Of a stretch of DNA of 64,000 nucleotides, positions 12,401 to 21,126 are shown piece by piece. Every line of letters starts with the position of its first letter. Within the stretch, counting starts at the first letter, position 1. The stretch is taken from contig NZ_JACCAE010000001.1 in NCBI RefSeq assembly GCF_013409205.1, forward strand, positions 3,224,001 to 3,288,000, given 5' to 3'. The position numbers were made by a program, and so were the translations under genes. The notes under the pieces are model-generated. The model made no database searches, was not told where the DNA came from, and saw only the letters and a list, made by a program, of their open reading frames with translations. Source of the DNA: Janibacter cremeus. Lineage in GTDB: Bacteria > Actinomycetota > Actinomycetes > Actinomycetales > Dermatophilaceae.

Positions 12401-12964
12401 ATGACCCGCATCATCGAGGTCGATGCCCATCGCCTCGAGAAGTGGGTCGACGGCTTCGCGGCCCGGCACGACGGCGTCACCTCCGCCGTCGAGCCGGGCC
12501 GTGTGCTGCTCGTCGGCGGTGACGGCACCCGTGCGGTGGGGGAGACCTTCGAGCACGAGCGGATCGGCCTCGTCCTCGTGCGTCGTGGCGGTCATGCCGT
12601 CGGTGTCGACGAAGGGGGTGAGCTCACCTCGCACAAGTGCGGCACCCGGTACGTCCAGTCGCGCACGAAGGCGGGTGGCTGGAGCCAGCAGCGCTACAGC
12701 CGCCGACGGGGCAACCAGGCCGACTCGGTCGTCACCACGGTGGCCGAGCTCGCGTGCAAGCACCTGCCGCCGGGGCGTGTGGACGCCCTCGTGCTCGGTG
12801 GGGATCGCAAGCTGGCTGAGCAGGTGCTGACCGACCCGCGGCTGGCCCACCTGCGCGACCTCGAACGACGCACCCTGTGGAATCTGCCCGACCCGCGTCT
12901 GTCCGTGCTGAAGGATGCCGCGAGACGGGCCCGGGCCGTGCGCTTGACGCTCGACGACGAGTAG
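12401..12964 (+). CDS. Actinobacterial Vms1-like release factor (acVLRF1-type peptidyl-tRNA hydrolase)
   Basis: Predicted eRF1-domain-2-like peptidyl-tRNA hydrolase that frees stalled nascent chains in ribosome rescue, related to eukaryotic Vms1/ANKZF1. The 187-aa product has the fold's LLVGGDGTRAVGE region and the family's catalytic loop rich in Gly, Ser and Gln (GGWSQQRYSRRRGNQ, about residues 91-105), followed by PPGRVDALVLGGDRK. It starts 13 bp after sufT and is probably transcribed with it. The assignment rests on motif recognition; a generic annotation would be hypothetical protein. Confidence 0.78.
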   Translation: MTRIIEVDAHRLEKWVDGFAARHDGVTSAVEPGRVLLVGGDGTRAVGETFEHERIGLVLVRRGGHAVGVDEGGELTSHKCGTRYVQSRTKAGGWSQQRYSRRRGNQADSVVTTVAELACKHLPPGRVDALVLGGDRKLAEQVLTDPRLAHLRDLERRTLWNLPDPRLSVLKDAARRARAVRLTLDDE

Positions 12965-13069
12965 CCATCGGGTCCCGGCCCGCGGCGATGCGCACGGATG
13001 CGGGAACGCGATGGTGCGCGACCTACACTTGGCGCCGCACCCCCTTCGACATCTGCAGGAGAACCACCC

Positions 13070-14668
13070 GTGATCACAGCAACCGGGATCGAGCTGCGCG
13101 CGGGCTCCCGGATCCTTCTCGAGGGCGCGACCTTCCGTGTCGCGCCGGGCGACCGGGTCGGTCTGGTCGGGCGCAACGGTGCCGGCAAGACGACCCTGAC
13201 GAAGGTGCTCGCCGGCCAGGGCCAGGCGGCGTCGGGCGAGGTCAGCTCCGGTGGTGGCATCGGCTACCTGCCCCAGGACCCGCGCACGGGCGACCTGAGT
13301 GTCACGGCGCGTGAGCGGATCCTCTCCGCCCGGGGCCTGGATCAGATCGTCACCGACCGTCGTACCGCAGAGAGGCGGATGGCGAGTGCGGACCCCCAGA
13401 CCCAGGAGCGGGCGATGGCGCGCTTCGCCCGGCTGCAGGAGGAGTTCGAGGCCGTCGGCGGCTACGCGGCCGAGTCGGAGGCAGCGAGCATGGCCTCGGC
13501 CCTGGGCATCGACGAGGACCGCCTCGACCAGACCCTCGAGACGCTCTCCGGTGGTCAGCGGCGGCGGGTGGAGTTGGCCCGGATCCTCTTCTCCGGCAAC
13601 GAGACCCTGCTGCTCGACGAGCCGACGAACCACCTGGACGCCGACTCCATCGCGTGGCTGCGCGAGCACCTGAAGAACTACAAGGGCGGGCTGGTCATCA
13701 TCAGCCACGACGTCGAGCTCCTCGAGGTGGTCGTCAACCGGGTCTTCCACCTCGATGCCAATCGGTGCGAGCTGGACATCTACAACATGGGGTGGAAGAA
13801 CTACCTGCAGCAGCGTGAGACCGACGAGCGCCGTCGCAAGCGTGAGCTGCAGAACGCGCAGAAGAAGGCCGGCGCCCTGCTGGAGCAGGCGGACAAGATG
13901 CGCGCCAAGGCAACGAAGGCCGCCGCCGCGCAGCAGATGATCAAGCGTGCCGAGAAGATGCTCGCGGGGGTCGAGGGGGAGCGGGTCAGCGACAAGGTCG
14001 CCAAGCTGCGCTTCCCGGACCCGGCCCCGTGCGGGCGGACCCCCCTTCGCGCCTCCGGCCTGTCCCGCTCCTACGGGAGCCTGGAGATCTTCACCGACGT
14101 CGACCTGGCGATCGACCGGGGGAGCAAGGTCGTCGTGCTCGGCCTCAACGGTGCCGGCAAGACGACCCTGCTGCGGATGCTCGCCGGGGTGGATGCGCCG
14201 GACACCGGTCAGGTCGAGCCGGGCCACGGGCTCAAGGTCGGCTACTACGCGCAGGAGCACGAGAACCTCGACGTCGACCGGTCCGTACTGGCCAACATGA
14301 AGTCGGCCGCTCCGGACCTCGGTGAGACCGAGGTGCGCAAGGTCCTCGGGTCGTTCCTCTTCTCCGGCGACGACGTCGACAAGCCGGCTGGGGTGCTCTC
14401 GGGCGGGGAGAAGACCCGCCTGTCGCTCGCCCTGCTCGTCGTCTCCAGCGCCAACGTCCTGCTGCTCGACGAGCCGACGAACAACCTCGACCCGGCCAGC
14501 CGTGAGGAGATCCTCGGTGCCCTGTCGACGTTCAAGGGCGCCGTCGTGCTCGTCACCCACGACGAGGGGGCGGTCGACTCGTTGGAGCCGGAGCGGATCC
14601 TGCTGTTGCCGGACGGCATCGAGGACTTCTGGAATGCCGACTACCGCGACCTGGTGACCTTGGCCTGA
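13070..14668 (+). CDS. ABC-F family ATPase (translation factor / ribosome-associated)
   Basis: Two ABC ATPase domains in one chain without membrane segments, the ABC-F layout of ribosome-binding factors. The 532-aa product has the first Walker A GRNGAGKTTL near residue 37 and Walker B LLLDEPTNHLD near residue 182, an Arg/Lys/Gln-rich inter-domain linker predicted helical (residues about 240-305), then second Walker A GLNGAGKTTL near residue 360 and Walker B LLLDEPTNNLD near residue 464. GTG at 13070 follows AGGAG at good spacing; a TACACT -10 lies at 13024-13029. Adjacent to a ribosome-rescue factor, it could serve the same process, but antibiotic resistance cannot be excluded. Confidence 0.9.
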   Translation: MITATGIELRAGSRILLEGATFRVAPGDRVGLVGRNGAGKTTLTKVLAGQGQAASGEVSSGGGIGYLPQDPRTGDLSVTARERILSARGLDQIVTDRRTAERRMASADPQTQERAMARFARLQEEFEAVGGYAAESEAASMASALGIDEDRLDQTLETLSGGQRRRVELARILFSGNETLLLDEPTNHLDADSIAWLREHLKNYKGGLVIISHDVELLEVVVNRVFHLDANRCELDIYNMGWKNYLQQRETDERRRKRELQNAQKKAGALLEQADKMRAKATKAAAAQQMIKRAEKMLAGVEGERVSDKVAKLRFPDPAPCGRTPLRASGLSRSYGSLEIFTDVDLAIDRGSKVVVLGLNGAGKTTLLRMLAGVDAPDTGQVEPGHGLKVGYYAQEHENLDVDRSVLANMKSAAPDLGETEVRKVLGSFLFSGDDVDKPAGVLSGGEKTRLSLALLVVSSANVLLLDEPTNNLDPASREEILGALSTFKGAVVLVTHDEGAVDSLEPERILLLPDGIEDFWNADYRDLVTLA

Positions 14669-14708
14669 GCCCGGGCAGGGTCACCTCACCATTCACGGAG
14701 TGAGACGT

Positions 14709-14757
14709 CATAACCAAAGGTTATGCAATGCATAAGTAGCACCGTAGGGTGCGTCAT
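14709..14757 (+). promoter_or_regulatory. sirA promoter with array of three alternating CATAA/TTATG sites
   Basis: CATAA at 14709-14713, TTATG at 14721-14725 and CATAA at 14731-14735 form two overlapping perfect inverted repeats: CATAACC-AAA-GGTTATG (14709-14725) and TTATGCA-A-TGCATAA (14721-14735). TAGGGT at 14745-14750 is a -10 box seven bases before the GTG at 14758, so the array covers the -35 region. The layout is that of an operator for a dimeric sulfur-assimilation regulator; the protein is not identified. Confidence 0.65.
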
Positions 14758-16416
14758 GTGACTGTGACGACCCGACCCACCCGCACCAAGGCCACCGGCG
14801 CCTGGGCCGACGGCGACCGGACCCCGTTGAACCACAACGAGGCGTTCAAGCAGGAGGATGACGCCCTCAACGTCCGCCAGCGGATCATCGACATCTACGC
14901 CCAGCAGGGTTTCGACTCGATCCCCCACGACGACCTCACCGGTCGATTCCGCTGGATGGGCCTGTACACGCAGCGCAAACCCGGCCTCGACGGGACGCAC
15001 ACCGGCGAGGACGACGTCGGCGACAGCCGGTTCATGATGCGCATCCGCACCGACGGCGGGAAGCTGAGCACCGAGCAGGTGCGCGTCGTCGCGAGGATCA
15101 GCCGGGACTTCGCCCTCGGCAGCGCGGACGTGACCAACCGGCAGAACGTCCAGCTGCACAACGTGCAGATCGAGGACGTGCCCACCATCTGGGAGCGGCT
15201 GGAGACCGTCGGGATGATCACGACCGAGGCCTGCGGTGACTGCCCGCGGGGGATGCTCGTCTCGCCCGTCGCGGGGATCGAGAAGGACGAGATCATCGAC
15301 GGCACCCCGGCCGTGGCGGAGATCCGTCGCCGCTGGATCGGCCACCCCGACTTCTCCAACCTGCCGCGCAAGTACAAGACCGCGATCTCCGGCTCGCCCC
15401 GCCACGACGTCGCCCACGAGATCAACGACATCTCCTTCGTCGGCGTCGTCCACCCCGAACTCGGCCCGGGTTTCGACGTCTGGGTCGGTGGGGGGTTGTC
15501 GGTCAAGCCGATCCTCGCCGAGCGACTGGGCGTCTGGGTGCCGCTCGAGGACGTCCCCCGGGTCTGGCACGGGGTCACCTCGATCTTCCGCGACCACGGC
15601 TTCCGCCGGCTGCGCAACAAGGCCCGGCTGAAGTTCCTCGTCCAGTCCTGGGGCCCCTCGACGTTCCGCGAGGTGCTCGAGACCGAGTACCTGGGTCATC
15701 GACTCCAGGACGGGCCCGCTGCGAGCGTGCCGGCCGGTACCCGCCGCGACCACGTGGGCGTCCACGAGCAGAAGGACGGCAACGTCTGGGTCGGCACGAC
15801 GACCATCGGGGGCCGCATCGGCGCGGACGGTCTCGAGGCCCTCGCCGATCTGGCCGAGGGTGTCGGGAGCGAGCGCGTGCGCCTCACCCCACACCAGAAG
15901 ATCCTCGTCCTCGACGTCCCGCCCGACCGGGCGGAGCGCCTCGTGGCGGACCTGAAGGAGATCGGTCTCGAGGCCTTGCCGAGCGAGTGGCGTCGCAACG
16001 TCCTCGCCTGCACCGGTCTGGAGTACTGCAAGCTCGCCCTCACCGACACCAAGAACCGCGCGCGCTGGACCGTCGAGGAGCTGGAGAAGCGTCTTCCGCA
16101 CATCGACATCCCCTTCAGCATCCACATCAACGGATGCCCCAATGCCTGCGCGCGCAGCCAGGTCGGGGACGTCGGCCTGAAGGGCATGCTCGAGAAGCTG
16201 GCCGACGGGTCGTTCCGGGAGGTCTTCCAGGTGATCCTGGGTGGGTCTCTGGCCGAGGACTCAGAGCTGGGCCGCAAGACCCGCGCGCTGAAGGTCGCCG
16301 CCGACGACCTGCCGGACTACATCGAGCGGCTCGCCCGGACCTACCTCGACCAGCGCGAGCCCGGGGAGTCCTTCCACACCTGGGCACGCCGGGCCGACGA
16401 GGACGACCTGCGGTGA
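14758..16416 (+). CDS. sirA: Ferredoxin-dependent assimilatory sulfite reductase (SirA type)
   Basis: Siroheme and [4Fe-4S] enzyme reducing sulfite to sulfide with six electrons from ferredoxin in the cytoplasm. The 552-aa product has two NIR/SIR half-domains; the cluster/siroheme cysteines lie in CTGLEYCKLA (about residues 418-424) and INGCPNACARS (about residues 459-463). The NRQNVQLHNV motif near residue 127 is also typical. Nitrite reductase is the closest alternative, but the neighbours cysH and a sirohydrochlorin chelatase favour sulfite. GTG 14758 is preferred over GTG 14749 because it sits seven bases after the -10 box. Its stop overlaps the cysH start. Confidence 0.92.
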   Translation: MTVTTRPTRTKATGAWADGDRTPLNHNEAFKQEDDALNVRQRIIDIYAQQGFDSIPHDDLTGRFRWMGLYTQRKPGLDGTHTGEDDVGDSRFMMRIRTDGGKLSTEQVRVVARISRDFALGSADVTNRQNVQLHNVQIEDVPTIWERLETVGMITTEACGDCPRGMLVSPVAGIEKDEIIDGTPAVAEIRRRWIGHPDFSNLPRKYKTAISGSPRHDVAHEINDISFVGVVHPELGPGFDVWVGGGLSVKPILAERLGVWVPLEDVPRVWHGVTSIFRDHGFRRLRNKARLKFLVQSWGPSTFREVLETEYLGHRLQDGPAASVPAGTRRDHVGVHEQKDGNVWVGTTTIGGRIGADGLEALADLAEGVGSERVRLTPHQKILVLDVPPDRAERLVADLKEIGLEALPSEWRRNVLACTGLEYCKLALTDTKNRARWTVEELEKRLPHIDIPFSIHINGCPNACARSQVGDVGLKGMLEKLADGSFREVFQVILGGSLAEDSELGRKTRALKVAADDLPDYIERLARTYLDQREPGESFHTWARRADEDDLR

Positions 16417-17150
16417 GCACGACGGCGCCCACCGACCTGCGGCATCTCGCCGCGCAGGGCACATCTCTTCTCGGCGACCTGGCGGACGAGCTGTCGGGCA
16501 CCTACGAGGGGAGGGTGGAACTGGCTCGTCGTGCGCTCACATGGGCGGATGGGGCCTTCGGCGCCGGCCTGACCGTCGCCAGCTCGATGGGTGACGAGGT
16601 CCTCGTCCACCTCGTCGGTACGACGCTGACCGACACGGACGTGTTCTTCCTCGACACCGGGTACCACTTCGTCGAGACGTTGGGGACCCGCGACGCGATG
16701 GACGCGATGCTGCCCCTGCGCATCCGCACGATCCTGCCGCGGCTCAGCGTCAGCGAGCAGGACGCCGAGCACGGGCCGAACCTGCACGACCGGGACCCGA
16801 ACCTCTGCTGTGCCATGCGCAAGGTCGAGCCGCTCAACCGTGCCCTGGCCGACCGGGACGCGTGGGTGACCGGCATGCGCCGTGAGGACGCGCCGACGCG
16901 GACCGACATCGATGTCGTGGGCTGGGACGAGCGGCGCGGGATGGTCAAGATCAACCCCCTCGCGGGGTGGAGCCACGACGACGTCGAGCGCTTCGCCACG
17001 CAGGAGGCGGTTCTCCTGAACCCCCTTCGCCGCAGTGGCTACACCTCGATCGGGTGCGCCCCGTGCACCCGGCCGGTCGCCGAGGGCGAGGACCCGCGCT
17101 CCGGTCGCTGGTCGGGGCAGGACAAGACGGAGTGCGGGTTGCACACGTGA
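16413..17150 (+). CDS. cysH: Phosphoadenylyl/adenylyl-sulfate reductase CysH
   Basis: Reduces APS or PAPS to sulfite using thioredoxin, supplying SirA. The 245-aa product has the two cysteine pairs of the [4Fe-4S] APS-reductase class: NLCCAMRKVEPL near residue 131 and IGCAPCTRPV near residue 214, and the catalytic C-terminal ECGLH near residue 242. The presence of both pairs suggests APS rather than PAPS as substrate, as in mycobacteria. GTG at 16413 overlaps the sirA stop by 4 bp. Sulfate adenylyltransferase genes (cysD/cysN) are not in this window. Confidence 0.94.
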   Translation: MSTTAPTDLRHLAAQGTSLLGDLADELSGTYEGRVELARRALTWADGAFGAGLTVASSMGDEVLVHLVGTTLTDTDVFFLDTGYHFVETLGTRDAMDAMLPLRIRTILPRLSVSEQDAEHGPNLHDRDPNLCCAMRKVEPLNRALADRDAWVTGMRREDAPTRTDIDVVGWDERRGMVKINPLAGWSHDDVERFATQEAVLLNPLRRSGYTSIGCAPCTRPVAEGEDPRSGRWSGQDKTECGLHT

Positions 17151-17160
17151 GCGGGCAGGC

Positions 17161-17808
17161 ATGACCACCGTCCTGCTCGCCCACGGCTCTCCGGACGCCC
17201 GGCACGCACGCGCCCTCGAGCGGCTGCGCGAGCGTGTCTGCGGCCCTCTCCTCGCGGCCGGTCACGGCCCGACCGTGCTCGCCTACATCGAGCACGACGC
17301 TCCGAGCCCGGCCGAGCTGGGACGGTGGCTCTCGGGTCAGGTGACCCTCGTGCCGATGCTCATCACGCCGGCGTTCCACGCACGGGTCGATGTCCCGGCG
17401 GCTGCCCGCCACCTCGCCTCCCTCGGTGCGAGCGTCCGTTCGGCGGCAGCGCTGGGTGGGCACGACCTGCTGCTGGCCGCGGTCGAGGAGCGCATCCGGG
17501 GGGCAGGGCACGACCCGGGGGCGCCGACCCTGCTCGTCGCCGGAGGATCCAGCTCCGGTGAGGCGGCGGCGAGCCTGTCCCGCCTCGTCGCCACCGGCGC
17601 CCGCCCCACGTGGGCGACGACCACCCTCAATGCGCCCCGGCTGGGTGCGGCGGTCGGTCGCACCGTGGTGCCGCTCGTCCTCGCCGAGGGCGTCCTCCAC
17701 GACAAGGTGGCCGCCTACGCCGACGAAGGGGGATCCCCCTTCGTCCGGGGTGGGCTGGCCGAAACCCGGGCGGTCGCCGACCTCGTCCTGCAGCGCGTCC
17801 TGACCTGA
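17161..17808 (+). CDS. Sirohydrochlorin ferrochelatase-like protein (CbiX family)
   Basis: Predicted to insert Fe2+ into sirohydrochlorin, giving the siroheme needed by SirA. The 215-aa product starts with the class II chelatase motif TTVLLAHGSPDARHARAL, with the metal-binding histidine near residue 8, and has a second histidine segment VPMLITPAFHARVDVP near residue 68, as expected for a two-domain CbiX-like fold. It follows cysH by 10 bp in the same operon. Cobalt chelation for cobalamin is the alternative, but no cobalamin genes are nearby. Confidence 0.85.
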   Translation: MTTVLLAHGSPDARHARALERLRERVCGPLLAAGHGPTVLAYIEHDAPSPAELGRWLSGQVTLVPMLITPAFHARVDVPAAARHLASLGASVRSAAALGGHDLLLAAVEERIRGAGHDPGAPTLLVAGGSSSGEAAASLSRLVATGARPTWATTTLNAPRLGAAVGRTVVPLVLAEGVLHDKVAAYADEGGSPFVRGGLAETRAVADLVLQRVLT

Positions 17809-17890
17809 GCACAAGGCACCGGGGGAATCTCCCACGCCCGCCCACGGTTGACCCTCTCGGGAGCAGCCGACGGCAGGAGGACGCAGAAGG

Positions 17891-19801
17891 ATGTCGATGA
17901 ACAACGCGTGGGGTCTCATGCGCTCCATGAGCCGCGGGGACGAGGTGACCTCGACCCCGCTGCCGCCGGGCACCGCCCGTCGGGTGCTGCGCTACGCGAA
18001 GCCGTTCACGCGCACGATCCTCGCCTTCCTCGTCCTGGTCTCGCTAGGATCTGTCACGGTCGTCGCCGTCCCGCTGCTGCTGCAGCGTCTCATCGACGAC
18101 GGGGTGATCCCCGAGGACCGTCAGGTGGTCATCACCCTCTCGCTGCTCGTCGCCGCCATCGCGATCGTCGAGGCCGTGACCACACTCGTGCAACGCTGGC
18201 TCTCGGCGCGCATCGGCGAGGGCCTGATCCACCACATGCGCACCGAGGTCTTCGAGCACGTCCTGCACCAACCGATCGCCTTCTTCACCCGGGCCCAGAC
18301 CGGCGCACTGGTCAGTCGGCTCAACAACGACGTCATCGGCGCGCAGCAGGCCTTCACCACGGTGCTCTCCTCCGTGGTGAGCAACGTCATCTCGCTCGTC
18401 CTCATCCTCGTCGCGATGTTCTCCCTCTCCTGGCAGCTGACGCTCGCCGCCCTGGTGCTCGTCCCCTTCTTCATCCTCCCCGCCAAGCTGATGGGGCGGC
18501 GGCTGGCGTCCCTCTCCGGCGAGCAGATGAACCTCAACGCCGAGCTGGGCACCCAGATGACCGAGCGCTTCAACGTCGCCGGGGCCCTGCTGGTGAAGAT
18601 CTTCGGTCGACCCTCGCGCGAGGTGGCCGAGTACGACCTGCGCGCCGCGCGGGTGCGGGACATCGGCGTGCGGATCGCCGTCAACCGGGCCGTCTTCTTC
18701 GTCACCATCACCGCGCTGGCCTCGCTGGCGACCGCGATGGTCTACGGCTTCGGCGGCATCATGGCGGTCGAGGGCACGATGACCGTCGGGACGCTGCTGG
18801 CGCTGGCCGCCCTGCTGGCACGTCTCTACGGGCCGCTGACCGCGATCTCCAACGTCCACGTCGACATCCTCACCACGCTCGTCTCCTTCGCCCGCCTCTT
18901 CGAGCTGCTCGACATGCCCTCGAGCATCACCGAGAAGCCAGACGCCCGGCCCCTCCCGCAGGGCGAGGCACTGTCGGTGGAGCTGGACGACGTGCACTTC
19001 ACCTACCCCGGGGCCGATGAGATCTCGCTGCTCTCCCTCGATGGCGGCAGGACGGGGGACCGCGGTGGCGGCGAGCCGGTCCTGCGGGGCGTGGACCTGC
19101 GGGCGGAACCCGGACAGCTCATCGCGCTCGTGGGCCCGAGCGGCGCCGGCAAGAGCACCATCACCTCGCTGGTCACCCGCTTCTACGACCCGACCAGCGG
19201 CGCCGTGCGCATCGGGGGAGTGGACCTGCAGGACGCGACGCTCGAGTCCGTCGGGGACACCGTCGGCATGGTCACCCAGGAGGCGCACCTCTTCCACGAC
19301 ACCATCCGCAGCAACCTCGCCTATGCCCGACCCGATGCCACCGAGGAGGAGATGATGGCTGCACTCGACGCCGCCCAGGTCCTCCCGCTCGTCGCGGCAC
19401 TACCGTCCGGGCTCGACACCGTCGTCGGCGATCGTGGGCACCGTCTCTCCGGTGGGGAGAAGCAGCGCTTCGCCATCGCGCGACTGCTGCTGAAGTCCCC
19501 GGGCGTGCTCATCCTCGATGAGGCGACCGCCCACCTGGACAGCGAGTCGGAGATGGCCGTCCAGCGCGCCCTGGACTCCGCGCTCGAGGGGCGCACCGCG
19601 ATCGTCATCGCCCACCGGCTGTCGACGATCCGCGCGGCAGACCAGATCCTCGTCGTCGACCAGGGACGGGTCGTCGAGCGGGGGACCCACCAGCACCTCC
19701 TCGCGCAGGGCGGCCTCTACGCGACGCTCTACGCGACGCAGTACGACGGGCCGGTCGCCACCTCGATGGCGCCGGAGCAGGACAGCATCGAGATCGGCTG
19801 A
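17891..19801 (+). CDS. ABC exporter, fused transmembrane and ATPase domains
   Basis: Half-transporter of the type IV exporter (MsbA/LmrA) class, 636 aa, working as a homodimer. Six transmembrane helices span about residues 35-320 (for example ILAFLVLVSLGSVTVVAVPL). The ATPase domain has Walker A GPSGAGKSTI near residue 415, signature LSGGEKQRFAIARLL near 519, Walker B VLILDEATAHLD near 538 and H-switch VIAHRLSTI. A Gly/Arg-rich insertion of about 18 residues (around 376-394) splits the first strands of the ATPase domain, which is unusual. The start is supported by GGAGG upstream. The substrate is unknown; it stands between sulfur and oxidase-assembly genes without an obvious partner. Confidence 0.88.
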   Translation: MSMNNAWGLMRSMSRGDEVTSTPLPPGTARRVLRYAKPFTRTILAFLVLVSLGSVTVVAVPLLLQRLIDDGVIPEDRQVVITLSLLVAAIAIVEAVTTLVQRWLSARIGEGLIHHMRTEVFEHVLHQPIAFFTRAQTGALVSRLNNDVIGAQQAFTTVLSSVVSNVISLVLILVAMFSLSWQLTLAALVLVPFFILPAKLMGRRLASLSGEQMNLNAELGTQMTERFNVAGALLVKIFGRPSREVAEYDLRAARVRDIGVRIAVNRAVFFVTITALASLATAMVYGFGGIMAVEGTMTVGTLLALAALLARLYGPLTAISNVHVDILTTLVSFARLFELLDMPSSITEKPDARPLPQGEALSVELDDVHFTYPGADEISLLSLDGGRTGDRGGGEPVLRGVDLRAEPGQLIALVGPSGAGKSTITSLVTRFYDPTSGAVRIGGVDLQDATLESVGDTVGMVTQEAHLFHDTIRSNLAYARPDATEEEMMAALDAAQVLPLVAALPSGLDTVVGDRGHRLSGGEKQRFAIARLLLKSPGVLILDEATAHLDSESEMAVQRALDSALEGRTAIVIAHRLSTIRAADQILVVDQGRVVERGTHQHLLAQGGLYATLYATQYDGPVATSMAPEQDSIEIG

Positions 19802-19805
19802 CGGA

Positions 19806-20576
19806 TCAGCCGTCCTCCTCGTCCCAGATGCGCACCTTCTTCTCGCGGGGGGCCCGGCCCGTGTCCGACTCCGCCTCCCGGCGCAGCGCCATGCCGTAGA
19901 AGATGAAGGCGGCCGGGCCGACGAGCCACCACTGGATGGCGTAGGCCATGTGCGGTCCGGTGCCGGTGTCCGGCACCTCAAGCGGCGCGGGACGGGTCAC
20001 CGACGGATCCTCGGACTCCAAGGAGACGTATCCGCCCAGGACCGGCCCACCGACCCGCTGGGCGACCTCTGGCAGGTGGACGCTGGCGATCTGCCCGGCG
20101 GGCATGTCCCGCCCCAGGTCCGGCTCACTCGGCAACGCCCAGCCGGTGACCGTGACCGTACCCTGCGGCGGTGGCGGGACCTCGGGGGCGACGTCGGCCC
20201 CCTTCGGACTGTTGATCACCCAGCCCCGGTCGACCACCAGCCGCTGACCGTCAGCCAGGCGAAGGGGGACGAGCACCTCGTACCCGTAGGTGCCCTCGAG
20301 CGGGCGGTTGCGCACGAGCAGCTGCTCCTCGGGCAGGTACTCGCCGGTGGCCGTGACCTTCGTCCACTGGCGTTCGGTGGGCAGCGACTGCTCGGTGAGC
20401 ACGTCGGTGACGGGCACGGGATCGGCCCCGTAGTGGGCCTCGATCCGGTCGGCCCGGGCGGCCTTGTCCTCGTACCGGGACCACTGCCACTGACCGAGCC
20501 ACGTGCACACCAGGGCGGCCAGGACGGCGAGGGCGAGCCACCCGAGCCATCTCGGGGTCCACAGCAGGCGCAGCAT
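19806..20576 (-). CDS. SURF1 family cytochrome oxidase assembly protein
   Basis: Inner-membrane protein aiding heme A insertion into the aa3 cytochrome c oxidase. The 256-aa product has the SURF1 layout of two terminal transmembrane helices (LGWLALAVLAALVCTWLGQW near residues 10-29 and WWLVGPAAFIFYGMAL near 218-233) flanking a periplasmic domain with the conserved LVVDRGWV. Its start shares one base with the stop of the small upstream gene, so three minus-strand genes form an operon. It complements ctaA and ctaB at 2-4 kb. Confidence 0.9.
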   Translation of the reverse strand: MLRLLWTPRWLGWLALAVLAALVCTWLGQWQWSRYEDKAARADRIEAHYGADPVPVTDVLTEQSLPTERQWTKVTATGEYLPEEQLLVRNRPLEGTYGYEVLVPLRLADGQRLVVDRGWVINSPKGADVAPEVPPPPQGTVTVTGWALPSEPDLGRDMPAGQIASVHLPEVAQRVGGPVLGGYVSLESEDPSVTRPAPLEVPDTGTGPHMAYAIQWWLVGPAAFIFYGMALRREAESDTGRAPREKKVRIWDEEDG

Positions 20577-20788
20577 CAGCCGGCGTCAGCCGGGATCTCG
20601 TCGATCCCGCAGGTCCGGACCGGGAAGCCGCGGACGGACAGGTGGTCGCGCAGCACGTGCTCGTGCTCGTCGCAGGCGAGCCACACCTTCTGGCGGGACT
20701 CGTCGTGGATGCGGGGGTTGCGCCACAGCACCGCGCGGGTGGCGGTCTCCCGGCACGCCTTGCGGCTGCACACCAGGTCCTCGTTCAT
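20576..20788 (-). CDS. Small conserved cysteine-rich protein, unknown function
   Basis: 70-aa protein starting MNEDLVCSRKACRETATRA. It has a Cys-x4-Cys pair near the N terminus (residues 7 and 12), a CDEHEH segment near residue 39 and a further cysteine at RTCGID near 60, a pattern suggestive of a small zinc-binding fold. It overlaps DUF3099 upstream by 4 bp (ATGA) and SURF1 downstream by 1 bp, so it is translated as part of that operon. I recognise no experimentally known function. Confidence 0.75.
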   Translation of the reverse strand: MNEDLVCSRKACRETATRAVLWRNPRIHDESRQKVWLACDEHEHVLRDHLSVRGFPVRTCGIDEIPADAG

Positions 20789-21066
20789 CGTGACCCCAGC
20801 TGCTTGTGCTCGTGCTGCCCGGCGGGGGTGTCGATCGCGTTGACGCCCCGCGGCCGGACGGCGTTGACGAGCACGACGGCGACATACGGGAGCACCACCG
20901 CGAGGGCGACGCAGGTCCAGCGCAGCCATCCCTCGAAGAAGTAGGCGCCGATGAAGCAGGCGGTCCGCAGGGCCATCGTCCACAGGTACTGCCGCATCCG
21001 TCCGGACTGCTCCTCCTGGAGCGTGACCGGAGCGGTCGTGACCGACGGGACGATGGAGTGTTGCAC
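20785..21066 (-). CDS. DUF3099 family small membrane protein
   Basis: 93-aa protein with two adjacent transmembrane helices (YLWTMALRTACFIGAYFFEG, residues about 27-46, and WTCVALAVVLPYVAVVLVNA, about 49-68) and a polar C-terminal tail, the actinobacterial DUF3099 layout. Start is GTG 21066. A TATCCT -10 (complement of 21074-21079) ends seven bases upstream, consistent with a leaderless transcript for this three-gene operon (DUF3099, small Cys protein, SURF1). Function unknown; association with oxidase assembly is from context. Confidence 0.8.
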   Translation of the reverse strand: MQHSIVPSVTTAPVTLQEEQSGRMRQYLWTMALRTACFIGAYFFEGWLRWTCVALAVVLPYVAVVLVNAVRPRGVNAIDTPAGQHEHKQLGSR

Positions 21067-21126
21067 GTCTTCGAGGATACGCCCGGACCCTGCGCGCGCC
21101 CCCGTGGCCCCGGGGTTCGTTTGGGT

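Noticed and set aside
12377..14560. A 727-codon open frame on the minus strand opposite the hydrolase and ABC-F genes
   Set aside because: Its composition (His/Asp/Gly/Val-rich) is the mirror of GC-rich coding DNA, and the plus strand holds complete domains with all motifs.
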